A DNA stretch of 64,000 nt from Azospirillum thermophilum (GTDB lineage Bacteria > Pseudomonadota > Alphaproteobacteria > Azospirillales > Azospirillaceae). The DNA lies in contig NZ_CP029353.1 in the NCBI RefSeq assembly GCF_003130795.1, positions 2,247,501 through 2,311,500 on the forward strand. The letters are read 5' to 3'. Under the pieces are notes generated by a model. That model saw only the letters and a list, made by a program, of their open reading frames with translations, was not told where the DNA came from and made no database searches. This document shows, in pieces, positions 8,416 to 19,089 of the stretch. Position numbers and translations under genes: made by a program. Positions within the stretch are counted from its first letter, which is position 1. The number at the start of each line of letters is the position of its first letter.

Positions 8416-11400
8416 ATGGCTCTGCGGGCGGAACAGCTCAAGGACGAACTCACCGAGGACATCGTGCGGCAGGTGCGCGACCGGCTGGACCGCGCCCGGG
8501 CCCGGACGGCGGAGCGCTTCGTGCGGCAGTTCTACGCCAACGTCCCGCCGGACGACATCCTGCAGGCCTCCTCGGAACAGCTCTACGGGGCGGCGCTTGC
8601 CATGTGGCAGTGGGGCCAGCAGCGCCAGCCGGGCAAGGCGCGCGTGCGCGTCTACAATCCCCGGATGGAGGAGCATGGCTGGCAGTCGAACCGGACGGTG
8701 GTGGAGATCGTCAACGACGACATGCCCTTCCTGGTCGATTCCGTGACGGCGGAGCTGAACCGCCGCGGCCTGACCGTCCATCTGGTGATCCATCCCGTCG
8801 TCCGCGTCGCCCGCGATGCCGCCGGGCAGCTCACCGCGCTGGCCGACCCTGCCCTGCCCGACGCCTCGCGGCCGGACGCCGCCGATCCCGGCGCCCCGAT
8901 CCCGGTGCCCCCGATCCCGGCGCCCCCGATCCCGGCGAAGGAGGGACGGCCCGCGAATCCTTCATGCATGTCGAGGTCGGCACCGTCAGCGGGGCGGAGG
9001 TGCTGGCCGGCATCCGCGACGGGCTGGAGCGCGTGCTGGCCGACGTGCGCGCCGCCGTGCAGGACTGGCCGGCGATGCGCGACCGCGTGCGCGCCGCCAT
9101 GGAGGAGGAGGAGGCCGCCGGCCGCTCCCTTCCCGCCGACGAGGTGCAGGAGGCCGAGGAGTTCCTGCGCTGGATCGACGACGACCACTTCACCTATCTG
9201 GGATACCGCGAGTACCGCTTCACCGAGACCGGCCGCGGCGAACTGGCGCTGGCCCTGGTGGAGGGCAGCGGCCTCGGCATCCTGCGCGACGACACGGTGA
9301 CCGTCTTCGACGGCCTGCGCAACTTCGCCGCCCTGCCGCCCGACGTGCGCGAGTTCCTGCGCACCCCGCGCGTCGTCATGGTGTCCAAGGGCAACCGCGA
9401 CTCGCCGGTCCACCGCGCGGTGACGCTGGACGTCATCCTGATCAAGCGCTTCGACGCCGATGGCCGGATCGTCGGCGAACGGCTGCTGACCGGCCTGTTC
9501 ACCTCCGGCGCCTACAACCGCAGTCCGCGCAAGATCCCGTTCCTGCGCCGCAAGGTGGCAGCGGTGATGGAACGCGCCGGCTTCGACCCGCAGGGGCACG
9601 ACGGCAAGGCGCTGCTCAACATCCTGGAGACCTATCCGCGCGACGAGCTGTTCCAGGTCGGCGCCGACGAGCTGTTCGACAGTGCGCTCGGCATCCTGCA
9701 CCTGCAGGAACGCCAGCGCCTCGCCCTGTTCGTCCGGCGCGACCCGTTCGAACGCTTCGTCTCCTGCCTGATCTACGTCCCGCGCGACCGGTACGAGACC
9801 AACCTGCGCCGCCGCCTGCAGGCCCTTCTGGAGGCGGCCTACAACGGCACCTGCACCTCCTATTTCACCCAGCTCTCGGACAGCACGCTGGCGCGTCTGC
9901 ACGTGATCATCCGGACCGAGCCGGGGCATGTGCCGGCGGTCGACGTGGCGGAGCTGGAGGCGCGGCTGGTCCAGGCGGCGCGCGGCTGGGGCGACCGCCT
10001 CAAGGACGCGCTGATCGAGGCGCACGGCGAGGAGACCGGCGCCGCCCTGCTGCGCCGCTACGCCGACGCCTTCCCGGTCGGCTACCGCGACGCCTTCACC
10101 GCCGAGACCGCGCTGCACGACATCGACCGCATCGAGCAGACGTTGGCCTCCCGCCGCCTCGCCATCGCGCTCTTCCGCCCGCTCGAGGCCGAGCCCGACG
10201 AGCTGCACGTCAAGATCTACCACCCCGGTCGCCCGGTGCCGCTCTCCGACGTGCTGCCCATGCTCGAGCACATGGACCTCAAGATCGTCACCGAGCAGCC
10301 CTACGAGGTCACCCCCGCCGGGGCCGCCGACGGCGTCTGGATCCACGACTTCACCGCCCGCACCCAGAGCGGCGCCCCGGTCGGCGCGGCCGGGACCAGC
10401 GACGCCCCCGCCGCCCCCGCCGACGCCGCCGTCGACCCGGCGCGTATCAAGCAGACCTTCCAGGAGGCCTTCGCCGCGGTGTGGGACGGCCGCATGGAGG
10501 ATGACGGCTTCAACCGCCTGATCCTGCGCGCCGGCCTCGACGCCCGCGCCGTCACCGTGCTGCGCGCCTACGCCAAGTACCTGCGCCAGGCCCGCTTCGC
10601 CTACGCCCAGGACACCGTCGAGGCCACCCTGGCCGCCCATCCCCGCACCACCCGCCTCATCGTCCGCCTCTTCCACGCCCGCTTCGCGCCAAACAGGGGG
10701 GATGTGGCCGGCGAGGATGTGGCCGGCGGGGACGAGGCGGCGCTGCTCGCCGCCATCGACGCGGCGCTGGACGCGGTGGGCAACCTCGACGAGGACCGCA
10801 TCCTGCGGCGCTTCGTCAACCTGGTGCGCGCCACCCTGCGCACCAACGCCTTCCAGCGCGGCCCCGACGGCCAGCCCAAGCCCTACCTCTCGCTCAAGCT
10901 CGACAGCCGCGCGGTGGAGGAGCTGCCGCTGCCGCGCCCCTGGGTCGAGGTCTTCGTCTACAGCCCGCGCATGGAGGGCGTGCATCTGCGCGGCGGCAGG
11001 GTGGCGCGCGGCGGCATCCGCTGGTCCGACCGCCGCGAGGACTTCCGCACCGAGATCCTCGGGCTGATGAAGGCCCAGATGGTCAAGAACACCGTCATCG
11101 TCCCGGTCGGCTCCAAGGGCGGCTTCGTCGTCAAGCGCCCGCCGCCCGCGGCGGCCGGCCGCGAGGCGCAGCTCGCCGAGGGCATCGAGTGCTACAAGAC
11201 GCTGATGCGCGGCCTGCTCGACCTCACCGACACGCTCGACGCCGAGGGGCGCGTGCTGCCGCCGCCCGACCTGGTGCGCCACGACGGCGACGACCCCTAT
11301 CTGGTGGTGGCGGCCGACAAGGGCACCGCGACCTTCTCCGACATCGCCAACGCCGTCTCGCTCGACTACGGCTTCTGGCTCGGCGACGCCTTCGCGTCGG

Positions 11401-13394
11401 GCGGCTCGGCCGGCTACGACCACAAGAGGATGGGCATCACCGCCCGCGGCGCCTGGGAGAGCGTGAAGCGCCACTTCCGCGAACTCGGCACCGACATCCA
11501 GACCACCGGCTTCACCGTGGTCGGCGTCGGCGACATGTCGGGCGACGTCTTCGGCAACGGCATGCTGCTGTCGCGCCACATCCGCCTGCTCGCCGCCTTC
11601 GACCACCGCCACATCTTCCTCGACCCCGATCCCGACCCGGCGGCGAGCTGGGCCGAGCGCAAGCGGCTGTTCGACCTGCCGCGCTCCTCCTGGGCCGACT
11701 ACGACCGGGCGCTGCTGTCCAGGGGCGGCATGATCGTCGAGCGCACGGCCAAGACGGTGGAGCTGACGGCGGAGGTGCGCGCCCGCTTCGCCATCGAGGC
11801 GACCAGCATCGCGCCGGCCGAGCTGATGCGCCGGCTGCTCGCCGCCCCGGTCGACCTGCTGTGGTTCGGCGGCATCGGCACCTACGTCAAGGCGAGCGGC
11901 GAGAGCCAGGCGGAGGCGGGCGACAAGGCCAACGACGCGCTGCGCATCGACGGGCGCGACATCCGCGCCCGGGTGGTCGGCGAGGGCGCCAACCTCGGCG
12001 TCACCCAGCGCGGCCGCATCGAGGCGGCGCTGGCCGGGGTGCGGCTGAACACCGACGCCATCGACAACTCGGCCGGCGTCGACACCTCCGACCACGAGGT
12101 GAACATCAAGATCCTGCTGGGCGACGTGGTCGGGCGCGGCGACATGACGACCAAGCAGCGCGACCGGCTGCTGGCCGGGATGACCGACGAGGTGGCCGGT
12201 CTGGTGCTGGCCGACAACTACCGCCAGACCCAGGCGATCAGCGTGGCGCAGGCGCAGGGGGCCGACCTGCTGGAGGCGCAGGCGCGCTTCATCCGTTCGC
12301 TGGAGAAGGCGGGGCGGCTCAACCGGGCCATCGAGTATCTGCCGGACGAGGAGGAGCTGGCGGCGCGCATGGCCGACCGCCGCGGCCTGACGCGGCCGGA
12401 GCTGGCGGTGCTGCTGGCCTATGCCAAGATCACGCTGTACGACGAGCTGCTGGCCTCGGACCTGCCGGACGATCCCTTCATGGCGGAGGACCTGCTGCGC
12501 TACTTCCCGCAGCCGCTGCAGCAGCGCCATGGCGAGGCGATCGCGCGGCACCGGCTGCGGCGGGAGATCGTGGCGAGCTCGGTGACCAACAGCCTGGTCA
12601 ACCGGCTGGGGCCGACCTTCGTGAAGGAGACGGTGGAGAAGACGGGCATGGGTCCGGCGGACGTGGCGCGGGCCTACACCATCGTGCGCGACGTCTACGG
12701 TCTGCGGGCGCTGTGGGCGGGGATCGACGCGCTGGACACGCTGGTCCCGGCGGCGCTGCAGACGGGGCTGGTCCTGGAGACGGTGCATCTGATGGAGCGG
12801 GCGGTGAACTGGTTCCTGGCGCATGCCGGGCACCCGCTGGACATCGCGGCGGAGACGGCGGCCTACCGTCCGGGGGTGGAGGCCCTGCTGGCGGGTCTCG
12901 ACGGCTTCCTCGACGCCGAGGAGGCGGGGCGTCTGGCGGCGCGGGTGGCGTCCTCGACCGGGCAGGGGGTGCCGGAGGATCTGGCGCGGCGTCTGGCGGC
13001 GCTTCCGGTTCTGGCGGCGGCGCCGGACCTGGTGCGGATCGCCGGGCGGACGGGCCGGGCGGTCGAGGCGGTGGGGTCGGTCTATTACGGCCTGGGCCGG
13101 CGCTTCGGCCTGGAGTGGCTGCGCGACCGGGCGGCGAGCGCCAAGGTGGACAACCACTGGCAGAAGCAGGCGGTGGGGGCGATCATCGACGACCTGTTCG
13201 CGCACCAGACGGCCCTGACGGTGCGGGTGCTGGAGGCGGGGGGCGAGGACCCGGTGGAGGGCTGGATCGCCCAGCGCCGCCCGGTGGTCGAGCGGGTGGA
13301 GCAGCTCCTGTCGGAGCTGCGCACCCAGCCGGCCGTCGACCTCGCCATGCTCGCCGTCGCCAACCGCCAGCTCCGCGGCCTCACCGCAGGGTGA
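8416..13394 (+). CDS. gdhB: NAD-dependent glutamate dehydrogenase, large (GDH-180) type, one frameshift
   Basis: An enzyme of about 1659 aa that oxidises L-glutamate to 2-oxoglutarate and ammonia with NAD. It starts at 8416 behind a strong AGGGGAAGGAAG. The N-terminal regulatory half contains NDDMPFLVDSVTAELNRRGL; the catalytic core holds GGIRWSDRREDFRTEILGLM and PVGSKGGFVVKRPP; then GIGTYVKASGES and EGANLGVTQRGRIE follow. The frame changes inside a short tandem repeat at 8884-8937: the first repeat unit has four C (8894-8897) where the others have five. Adding one C gives a continuous protein with a DPGAP-repeat linker. Family length and domain order are normal. Confidence 0.95.
8884..8937 (+). 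repeat. 15-bp tandem repeat encoding a DPGAP linker in gdhB
   Basis: Nearly four copies of a unit reading GATCCCGGCGCCCCC, one with a C-to-T change. The first copy is 14 bp, one C short, which is exactly where the gdhB frame breaks. With 15-bp units the array encodes repeated Asp-Pro-Gly-Ala-Pro. Confidence 0.85.
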
Positions 13395-13556
13395 GCAGCA
13401 TCGGCACCTGGGGGAAAGCGGGGGAACGCCGTAACGTTCTTGTTTCGTTTGCGGCTTTCCGCTACCCTGCGGCCATCATCCGCACCGCCATGCCCATCCC
13501 CCCGCGCCGCGGTCCCGCCTGCGCCGCCGGTTCGCCGCGGCCGTTGGGCGCCGGCC

Positions 13557-13632
13557 GCACAATGGAGGCATGCGAACGGACCTGCCAACTCCTTGACCTT
13601 GCACCGAAAGGTCCGCCTGCACCCCATTGTGC
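13557..13632. repeat. Nested inverted repeat in the gdhB-heparinase gap
   Basis: Outer arms GCACAATGG (13557-13565) and CCATTGTGC (13624-13632) enclose inner arms CGGACCT (13577-13583) and AGGTCCG (13609-13615). Together they could fold into one 76-nt structured stem. No T-tract follows, so it does not look like an intrinsic terminator. It may be an operator, a structured RNA or a REP-like element. The remaining 493-bp gap (13395-13887) shows no coding potential that I trust. Confidence 0.5.
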
Positions 13633-13887
13633 ACGGGAAGAACGCTGCACAACGTGCTGAACGGCGCCCGGTCCCTCTCCGCCGCTCCCCACCCGTCATC
13701 CCCTGCCCGCCGGAAACCGGAGGCGATTGCGGCGGGCCGAGCGAAGCGGTTGCTTGCGGCGGTCGCAGCGAATTGATACCACACGAGTCATGTCCCTGAC
13801 CGTCCAGCCGCAGGCCGCCGGACATCCGGCAGTCCACCCCACGCGTGTCGAAGCGTCGGCCGTTCCCTCCCTTCCCGTCGGGCGGGG

Positions 13888-15558
13888 GTGAGCGGGATGT
13901 CGGGCGTGCGCGGCACCTTCGGACGGATCAAGGACGGCGTGACGCAGATCGCCTACGGCAATCCGCTCTATGCGCTGATGCTGGGCGGACGGGCGCCGAC
14001 GACGCTGGCCGTGGTTCCTCCCGATCCCTGGCCGGGCGACGCGACCGACGGATCCGCCCTGCTGGCCGGCGTCCTGCGATTCGCCGGCCAGACCATCGCC
14101 ATCGACCCGACCGCGGAGCCGCGCTGGCGCCCCCAGGGGGCGACCCGCCGCTGGATCGACGATTTCCACCGCTTCGACTGGATGCGCGACCTGCGGGCGG
14201 TCGGCGGCGACATGGCGCGGCGGCGGGCCCGCGTGCTGGTGTGGTCCTGGCTCGACCACAACGGAGGCTGGAACGCGCAGAGCTGGGCGCCGCCGGTGCT
14301 GGGGGCGCGCATCGCCAACTGGATCGGGCTTCACGACTTCTACTGCGCCTCGGCGGACGACGATTTCCGGGCGCGGGTCTTCGACAGCCTCGCCCGGCAG
14401 GTCCGCCACCTCGCCCGCGTCGCCCCCGGACCGCTCGACGGGGAGGAGCTGATCGCCGCGCTGAAGGGGCTGATCTATGGCGGCTTCTGCCTGCCCGACC
14501 ACGAGAAGGCCGGCTACGAGGCGCTGAAGCTGCTGGAGCGCGAGCTGCCGCGGCAGATCCTGCCGGACGGCGGCCATGTCGAGCGCAACCCCTCCATCCA
14601 GCTCCGCGTGCTGCGCGACCTGATCGACATCCGCGCCGTGCTGCGGGTCGCCAAGGTCGAGGTGCCGGAGTCGCTGCAGCACGCCATCGACCGGATGACG
14701 CCGGCGCTGCGCTTCTTCCGCCACGGCGACGGCGGGCTCGCCCTGTTCAACGGCGGGCGGGAGGAGGAGACGGCGCTGGTCGACACGGTGCTGGCCCAGG
14801 CCGACGCCCGCGGCCGGCCGCTGAAGAGCGCGCCGCACACCGGGTTCGAGCGGCTGATCGCCGGCCGCACGCTGGTCCTGCTCGACACCGGGGCGCCGCC
14901 GCCGGCCGGCCTCGACGAGCTGGCCCATGCCGGCACCCTGTCGATGGAGGTCTCGGTCGGCAAGGAGCGGCTGATCGTCAATTGCGGCAGCCATCCCTCG
15001 CGCACCGGCCCCTGGCGGCGGGCGCTGGCCGGCACCGCCGCCCACTCCACCGTGGTGATCGCCGACACCAACTCCGCCGAGGTGCTGGAGGAGGGCGGGC
15101 TCGGCCGCCGCCCCTCGCATGTGAGCTGCGAGCGGCAGGAGGCGGACGGCGCCATGCTGGTGGTCGCCACCCACAACGGCTACAGCCGCGGCTTCGGCTT
15201 CATCCACCGGCGGCGCGTCTACCTCGCCGACAACGGCGAGGACCTGCGCGGCGAGGACATGCTGGAGCCGGTGATCGGCGCCAGCCCGACCGGCCAGCCC
15301 TTCGCCATCCGCTTCCACCTGCATCCCGGCGTCCAGGCCTCGCTGATCCAGGGCGGGGCACAGGTCCTGCTGCGGACGGCGGGCGGCGCCGGCTGGCGCA
15401 TGCGGGCGACCGGCGCCCTGCTGGAGCTGGAGGAGAGCATCTACATGGGCAGCGGCGACGAGCCGCGCCGCAGCACGCAGATCGTGATGAACGGGCATAC
15501 CGGACCCGAGGGGCTGACGGTCAAATGGGCCTTGCGCCGGGAGCGGAAGGCGGCGTAG
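13888..15558 (+). CDS. Heparinase II/III family protein
   Basis: A 556-aa protein. The N-terminal two-thirds matches the alpha/alpha-toroid N-terminal region (RWIDDFHRFDWMRDLRA; ARIANWIGLHDFYCAS; GGHVERNPSIQLRVLRDLID). The C-terminal third is the heparinase II/III beta-sandwich (NCGSHPSRTGPWRRALAGTA followed by AHSTVVI). The family contains polysaccharide lyases; here the substrate is unknown and no signal peptide is evident. The start is GTG at 13888 after GGCGGGG, or ATG at 13897. In alphaproteobacteria such a gene commonly sits just before purH, as here. Possible roles include turnover of an acidic exopolysaccharide (inference). Confidence 0.87.
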   Translation: MSGMSGVRGTFGRIKDGVTQIAYGNPLYALMLGGRAPTTLAVVPPDPWPGDATDGSALLAGVLRFAGQTIAIDPTAEPRWRPQGATRRWIDDFHRFDWMRDLRAVGGDMARRRARVLVWSWLDHNGGWNAQSWAPPVLGARIANWIGLHDFYCASADDDFRARVFDSLARQVRHLARVAPGPLDGEELIAALKGLIYGGFCLPDHEKAGYEALKLLERELPRQILPDGGHVERNPSIQLRVLRDLIDIRAVLRVAKVEVPESLQHAIDRMTPALRFFRHGDGGLALFNGGREEETALVDTVLAQADARGRPLKSAPHTGFERLIAGRTLVLLDTGAPPPAGLDELAHAGTLSMEVSVGKERLIVNCGSHPSRTGPWRRALAGTAAHSTVVIADTNSAEVLEEGGLGRRPSHVSCERQEADGAMLVVATHNGYSRGFGFIHRRRVYLADNGEDLRGEDMLEPVIGASPTGQPFAIRFHLHPGVQASLIQGGAQVLLRTAGGAGWRMRATGALLELEESIYMGSGDEPRRSTQIVMNGHTGPEGLTVKWALRRERKAA

Positions 15559-15761
15559 ATCCCGCGCATCCGCGGTGGCCGGCCCCGTTCGTGCGCAGAC
15601 GCCCGTTCGAATGCGGATGAAGGGGGCGGAGACCAGGGTTCAGGCCAGGAATGCGCACGGATGGAGAGCCGGCTTCGTCCGTGCTTTTCTTATTCCGCGG
15701 TCCGTCCTCGTCTTCGTCGCGCTCTCGCGGTCCTAGCAACTGCAGCGATCAGGATCACGCC

Positions 15762-17366
15762 ATGAGCCCGCCCAAAGCCAACCACGGTCCCGCCCCCGAC
15801 AAGGTCCGCATCACCCGCGCCCTGATCTCCGTCTCCGACAAGGCGGGGCTGGTCGAGCTCGGCAAGGCGCTCGCGGCCCGCGGCGTCGAGATCCTCTCCA
15901 CCGGCGGCTCCGCCCAGCGGCTGGCCGAGGCCGGCGTGCCGGTCAAGGAGGTCTCCGACCACACCGGCTTTCCGGAGATCATGGACGGCCGCGTCAAGAC
16001 GCTGCACCCGCGGGTCCATGGCGGCATCCTCGCCCGCCGCGACATCCATGCCGCCGCGATGGCCGAGCACGACATCCCGCCGATCGACCTGGTGGTGGTG
16101 AACCTCTACCCGTTCGAAGCGACGGTCGCCAAGGGCGCCTCCTACGACGACTGCGTGGAGAACATCGACATCGGCGGGCCGGCGATGATCCGCGCCGCCG
16201 CCAAGAACCACGACTTCGTCACCATCGTCACCGAGCCGTCCGACTACGAGGCGGTGATGGACGAGCTGGCGACCAACGACGGCTGCACCACGCTGGCGCT
16301 GCGCCGCCGGCTGGCCCAGCGCGCCTATGCCCGCACCGCCGCCTATGACGCCGCCATCTCCACCTGGCTGGCCGGCCGGCTCGGCGAGACCTTCCCGCCG
16401 CGCGTCACCCTGTCGGGCAGCCTGGCGCAGACCCTGCGCTACGGCGAGAATCCGCACCAGCAGGCCGCCTTCTACGTGACCGGCGAGGCGCGGCCGGGCG
16501 TCGCCACCGCGGTCCAGCTCCAGGGCAAGGAGCTGTCCTACAACAACCTGAACGACACCGACGCCGCCTTCGAGCTGGTCGCCGAGTTCGAGCAGCCGGC
16601 CGTCGCCATCATCAAGCACGCCAACCCCTGCGGCGTCGCCCAGGGCTCCTCGATCCTCGAGGCCTACAAGGCGGCGCTGCTCTGCGATCCGGTCAGCGCC
16701 TTCGGCGGCATCATCGCCGTCAACCGGACGCTGGACGCCGAGACCGCCGAGGAGATCTCCAAGCTCTTCGCCGAGGTGGTGATCGCGCCGGAGGCCGACG
16801 AGGCCGCCCGCGCCGTGCTCGCCACCAAGAAGAACCTGCGCGTCCTGCTGACCCGCGACCTGCCGGACCCGGCGGCGCCCGGCATGATGATCAAGCACCT
16901 GTCCGGCGGCTTCCTGCTGCAGAACCGCGACAGCGGCCGCGTCGACCCGGCCGGGCTGAAGGTGGTGACCAAGCGCGCCCCGACCGCGCAGGAGCTGGCC
17001 GACCTGCTGTTCGCCTTCCGCGTGGCGAAGCACGTCAAGTCGAACGCCATCGTCTATGCCAGGAACGGCGCCACGGTCGGCGTCGGCGCCGGCCAGATGA
17101 GCCGCGTCGACTCGGCCCGCATCGCCGCCATCAAGTCGGGCGAGGCCGCCAAGGCCGCCGGCCTGCCGGAGCCGCTGACCAAGGGCTCGGTCGTCGCGTC
17201 GGACGCCTTCTTCCCGTTCGCCGACGGCCTGCTGGCCGCGGCCGAGGCCGGCGTCACGGCGGTGATCCAGCCGGGCGGCTCGATCCGCGACAACGAGGTC
17301 ATCGCCGCCGCCGACGAGAAGGGTCTGGCGATGGTCCTCACCGGCATGCGCCACTTCCGGCACTGA
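15762..17366 (+). CDS. purH: Bifunctional AICAR transformylase/IMP cyclohydrolase
   Basis: It catalyses the last two steps of IMP synthesis: formyl transfer from 10-formyl-THF to AICAR, then ring closure. The protein is 534 aa, close to the usual 520-530. The N-terminal MGS-like cyclohydrolase domain (residues 15-160) shows [29 protein letters not shown] and [14 protein letters not shown]. The transformylase domain shows [28 protein letters not shown] and KHANPCGVA, ending [15 protein letters not shown] and [14 protein letters not shown] at 15762 with an upstream AGGA is chosen because it begins at the conserved domain; the frame is open further upstream. Confidence 0.97.
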   Translation: MSPPKANHGPAPDKVRITRALISVSDKAGLVELGKALAARGVEILSTGGSAQRLAEAGVPVKEVSDHTGFPEIMDGRVKTLHPRVHGGILARRDIHAAAMAEHDIPPIDLVVVNLYPFEATVAKGASYDDCVENIDIGGPAMIRAAAKNHDFVTIVTEPSDYEAVMDELATNDGCTTLALRRRLAQRAYARTAAYDAAISTWLAGRLGETFPPRVTLSGSLAQTLRYGENPHQQAAFYVTGEARPGVATAVQLQGKELSYNNLNDTDAAFELVAEFEQPAVAIIKHANPCGVAQGSSILEAYKAALLCDPVSAFGGIIAVNRTLDAETAEEISKLFAEVVIAPEADEAARAVLATKKNLRVLLTRDLPDPAAPGMMIKHLSGGFLLQNRDSGRVDPAGLKVVTKRAPTAQELADLLFAFRVAKHVKSNAIVYARNGATVGVGAGQMSRVDSARIAAIKSGEAAKAAGLPEPLTKGSVVASDAFFPFADGLLAAAEAGVTAVIQPGGSIRDNEVIAAADEKGLAMVLTGMRHFRH

Positions 17367-17396
17367 GCCGGTTCAGGGCGCACGGACCGTGCGGAG

Positions 17397-17428
17397 GCCC
17401 CTTCCCTCACCCGGGAAGGGGCTTCTGC
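17397..17428. terminator. Hairpin terminator after purH
   Basis: A 10-bp stem GCCCCTTCCC (17397-17406) with GGGAAGGGGC (17413-17422), followed by TTCTGCTT. It lies between convergent purH and the small gene at 17461-17691. Confidence 0.7.
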
Positions 17429-17460
17429 TTGCCGGCGTGTGGATCGGGAAGGCCGCCGCG

Positions 17461-17691
17461 TCAGCCGCGCGGCCGGAACATTCCGCCCCACAGCGCGCCC
17501 GGCAGCTCCGCGCCGAGAGCCGAGGCGGGCAGCCGGCCCGTGGCGACCAGCGCCATCATCAAGGCGGGATGGGCGGCCGGGCGGTGGGCGCCCTCGGGCG
17601 TCTTGCCCTGGGCGTCATCCGTCTCCGGGTCGTTGGCGGCGAGCGCCTCGTTGATATGGGCGAAGGCCTCGATATCCTTGATGTGCAGCAT
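17461..17691 (-). CDS. Hypothetical small protein, 76 aa
   Basis: I do not recognise this protein. It begins [19 protein letters not shown], is acidic in its first half and Ala/Pro/Gly-rich in the second, and has no membrane segment or signal peptide. It is predicted as a gene because it fills the space between the purH terminator and the MFS gene and has a plausible start. The palindromic motif at 17731-17748 lies about 40-55 bp upstream and could be its operator. Confidence 0.5.
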   Translation of the reverse strand: MLHIKDIEAFAHINEALAANDPETDDAQGKTPEGAHRPAAHPALMMALVATGRLPASALGAELPGALWGGMFRPRG

Positions 17692-17730
17692 GGTGCGTGT
17701 GTCCCCTCTGCTCGACGGTCCTGTCGGGCC

Positions 17731-17748
17731 ATTGTGCGTCGCAGCAAA
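17731..17748. promoter_or_regulatory. Palindromic TGCGTCGCA motif upstream of two minus-strand genes
   Basis: ATTGTGCGTCGCAGCAAA contains the symmetric core TGC-GTC-GCA. The same pattern (TTGTGCGACGCAG) occurs at 32622-32634 upstream of acs. The form TGC-N3-GCA resembles CTGC-N3-GCAG sites reported for PhaR-type regulators of carbon storage; that link is only an inference. Confidence 0.35.
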
Positions 17749-17778
17749 ACCAGGGTAACAGTCGCGGGCCGGAAAATC

Positions 17779-19089
17779 TCAGGTGCTGGCGGCATGCCGC
17801 CCATGCGCCGGCTCGCGCACGGTCAGCATAAGCCCAAACCCGACGACAAAGAAAGCCACGACCGACGCCATGCCCGCACGCTGGCTCCCGAAGGCGGCGG
17901 TGGCGAGCGAGAAGGCCAGCGGCCCGAAGAAGCCGACGAAGCGGCCGGTCAGGCTGTAGAGCCCGAACATCTCCCCCGTCATGCCGGGCGGGGAGAGGCG
18001 GGCCATCAGCGACCGCCCCGCCGCCTGCGCCGGCCCGAAGAAGACGCCGAGGCCGAGCGCCAGCACCCAGAACCACGCCTTGTCGGTCGCCAGCAGGAGC
18101 GGGACGCCGAAGGCGGTCATCGCGGCAAGGCTGAGCAGGATCACCGGCTTGGCACCGGCCCGGTCGTCCATCCAGGCGAAGCCGATGGCCCCGGCGCCGG
18201 CCACCACGTTCAGCGCGATGGCGAACAGCACGATCTCCTCGAAGCTCATGCCGAAGGCCCCGGCGGCGAACAGCCCGCCGAACAGCGTGATGGTGTTGAT
18301 GCCGTCGCGGTAGAAGGCGCTGGCGATCAGGTAGCGCAGGATCTCGCCGTAGGAGCGCGCCTCGGCCAGCGTGCGGCGAAGGGTCGCGAGGCCCTCCCGC
18401 ACCGCCTGCCCCAGCGGCCGGCCGCTCGCCGGCTCGTCCGGCACCCAGAGGAAGAACGGCAGGGCGAACAGCCCGTACCACAGGGCTGCCAGCAGGGCGG
18501 TGGCGCGGATGTTCGCCTGCTCGCCCCAGTCGGCCCAGGCGAGCCCGAGCAGCCCGAACAGCGGCGCCTCGGCCTTCACGAAGCCGAACAGCGCGATGAC
18601 GAGACAGGCCAGCCCGCCGAGATAGCCGACGCCCCAGCCCCAGCCGGAGATGCGGCCCAGCATGGCCGGCGGTGCCAGCCCCGGCAGGCTGGCGTTGTAG
18701 AAGACGTTGCCGAGTTCGAAGGCCACGGTCGCGACCACCACGCAGACCAGGGCGAAGCCGGCGAAGGCCGGGTCGGGCCTGACCCACCACAGGGCGGCGG
18801 TGAAGAGGACCGTGACGCCGGTGAACAGGGCGAGCCAGGGCTTGCGCCGGCCGCTGCGGTCGGCGATGGCGCCGAGCACCGGGCTCAGCACCGCGATGGC
18901 GACGCCCGCCACCGTCATGGCCGCACTCCAGCGCGCCGGCCCCTCGACCGGGTCGCCGACCACGCCGCGGGCGAAATAGACCGCGAAGACGAAGGTGGTG
19001 ATGATGGTGTTGTAGGCGGAGTTGGCCCAGTCGTAGAGGCACCAGGAGAGAACCGCGCGGCGGTCGGGGGCGGCCGGCCTCCCGCTCAT
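17779..19089 (-). CDS. MFS transporter, UMF1 (Atg22-like) family
   Basis: A 436-aa membrane protein with about 12 helices. The N-terminus carries SWCLYDWANSAYNTIITTF, the hallmark of the UMF1 branch of the major facilitator superfamily related to the yeast vacuolar amino-acid exporter Atg22. A second motif, SPVLGAIADRSGRRKPWLAL, is the MFS loop 2-3 signature. The substrate is unknown. Its ATG at 19089 overlaps the stop of the upstream TPR-methyltransferase gene by 4 bp, so the two are translationally coupled. The far C-terminus (HGRHAAST) is cytoplasmic. Confidence 0.9.
   Translation of the reverse strand: MSGRPAAPDRRAVLSWCLYDWANSAYNTIITTFVFAVYFARGVVGDPVEGPARWSAAMTVAGVAIAVLSPVLGAIADRSGRRKPWLALFTGVTVLFTAALWWVRPDPAFAGFALVCVVVATVAFELGNVFYNASLPGLAPPAMLGRISGWGWGVGYLGGLACLVIALFGFVKAEAPLFGLLGLAWADWGEQANIRATALLAALWYGLFALPFFLWVPDEPASGRPLGQAVREGLATLRRTLAEARSYGEILRYLIASAFYRDGINTITLFGGLFAAGAFGMSFEEIVLFAIALNVVAGAGAIGFAWMDDRAGAKPVILLSLAAMTAFGVPLLLATDKAWFWVLALGLGVFFGPAQAAGRSLMARLSPPGMTGEMFGLYSLTGRFVGFFGPLAFSLATAAFGSQRAGMASVVAFFVVGFGLMLTVREPAHGRHAAST

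Noticed and set aside
8652..13205. 1517-codon open frame on the minus strand opposite gdhB
   Set aside because: It is a shadow of the high-GC gdhB frame: composition is Arg/Gly/His-rich with no domain, and the plus strand encodes clear glutamate dehydrogenase motifs.
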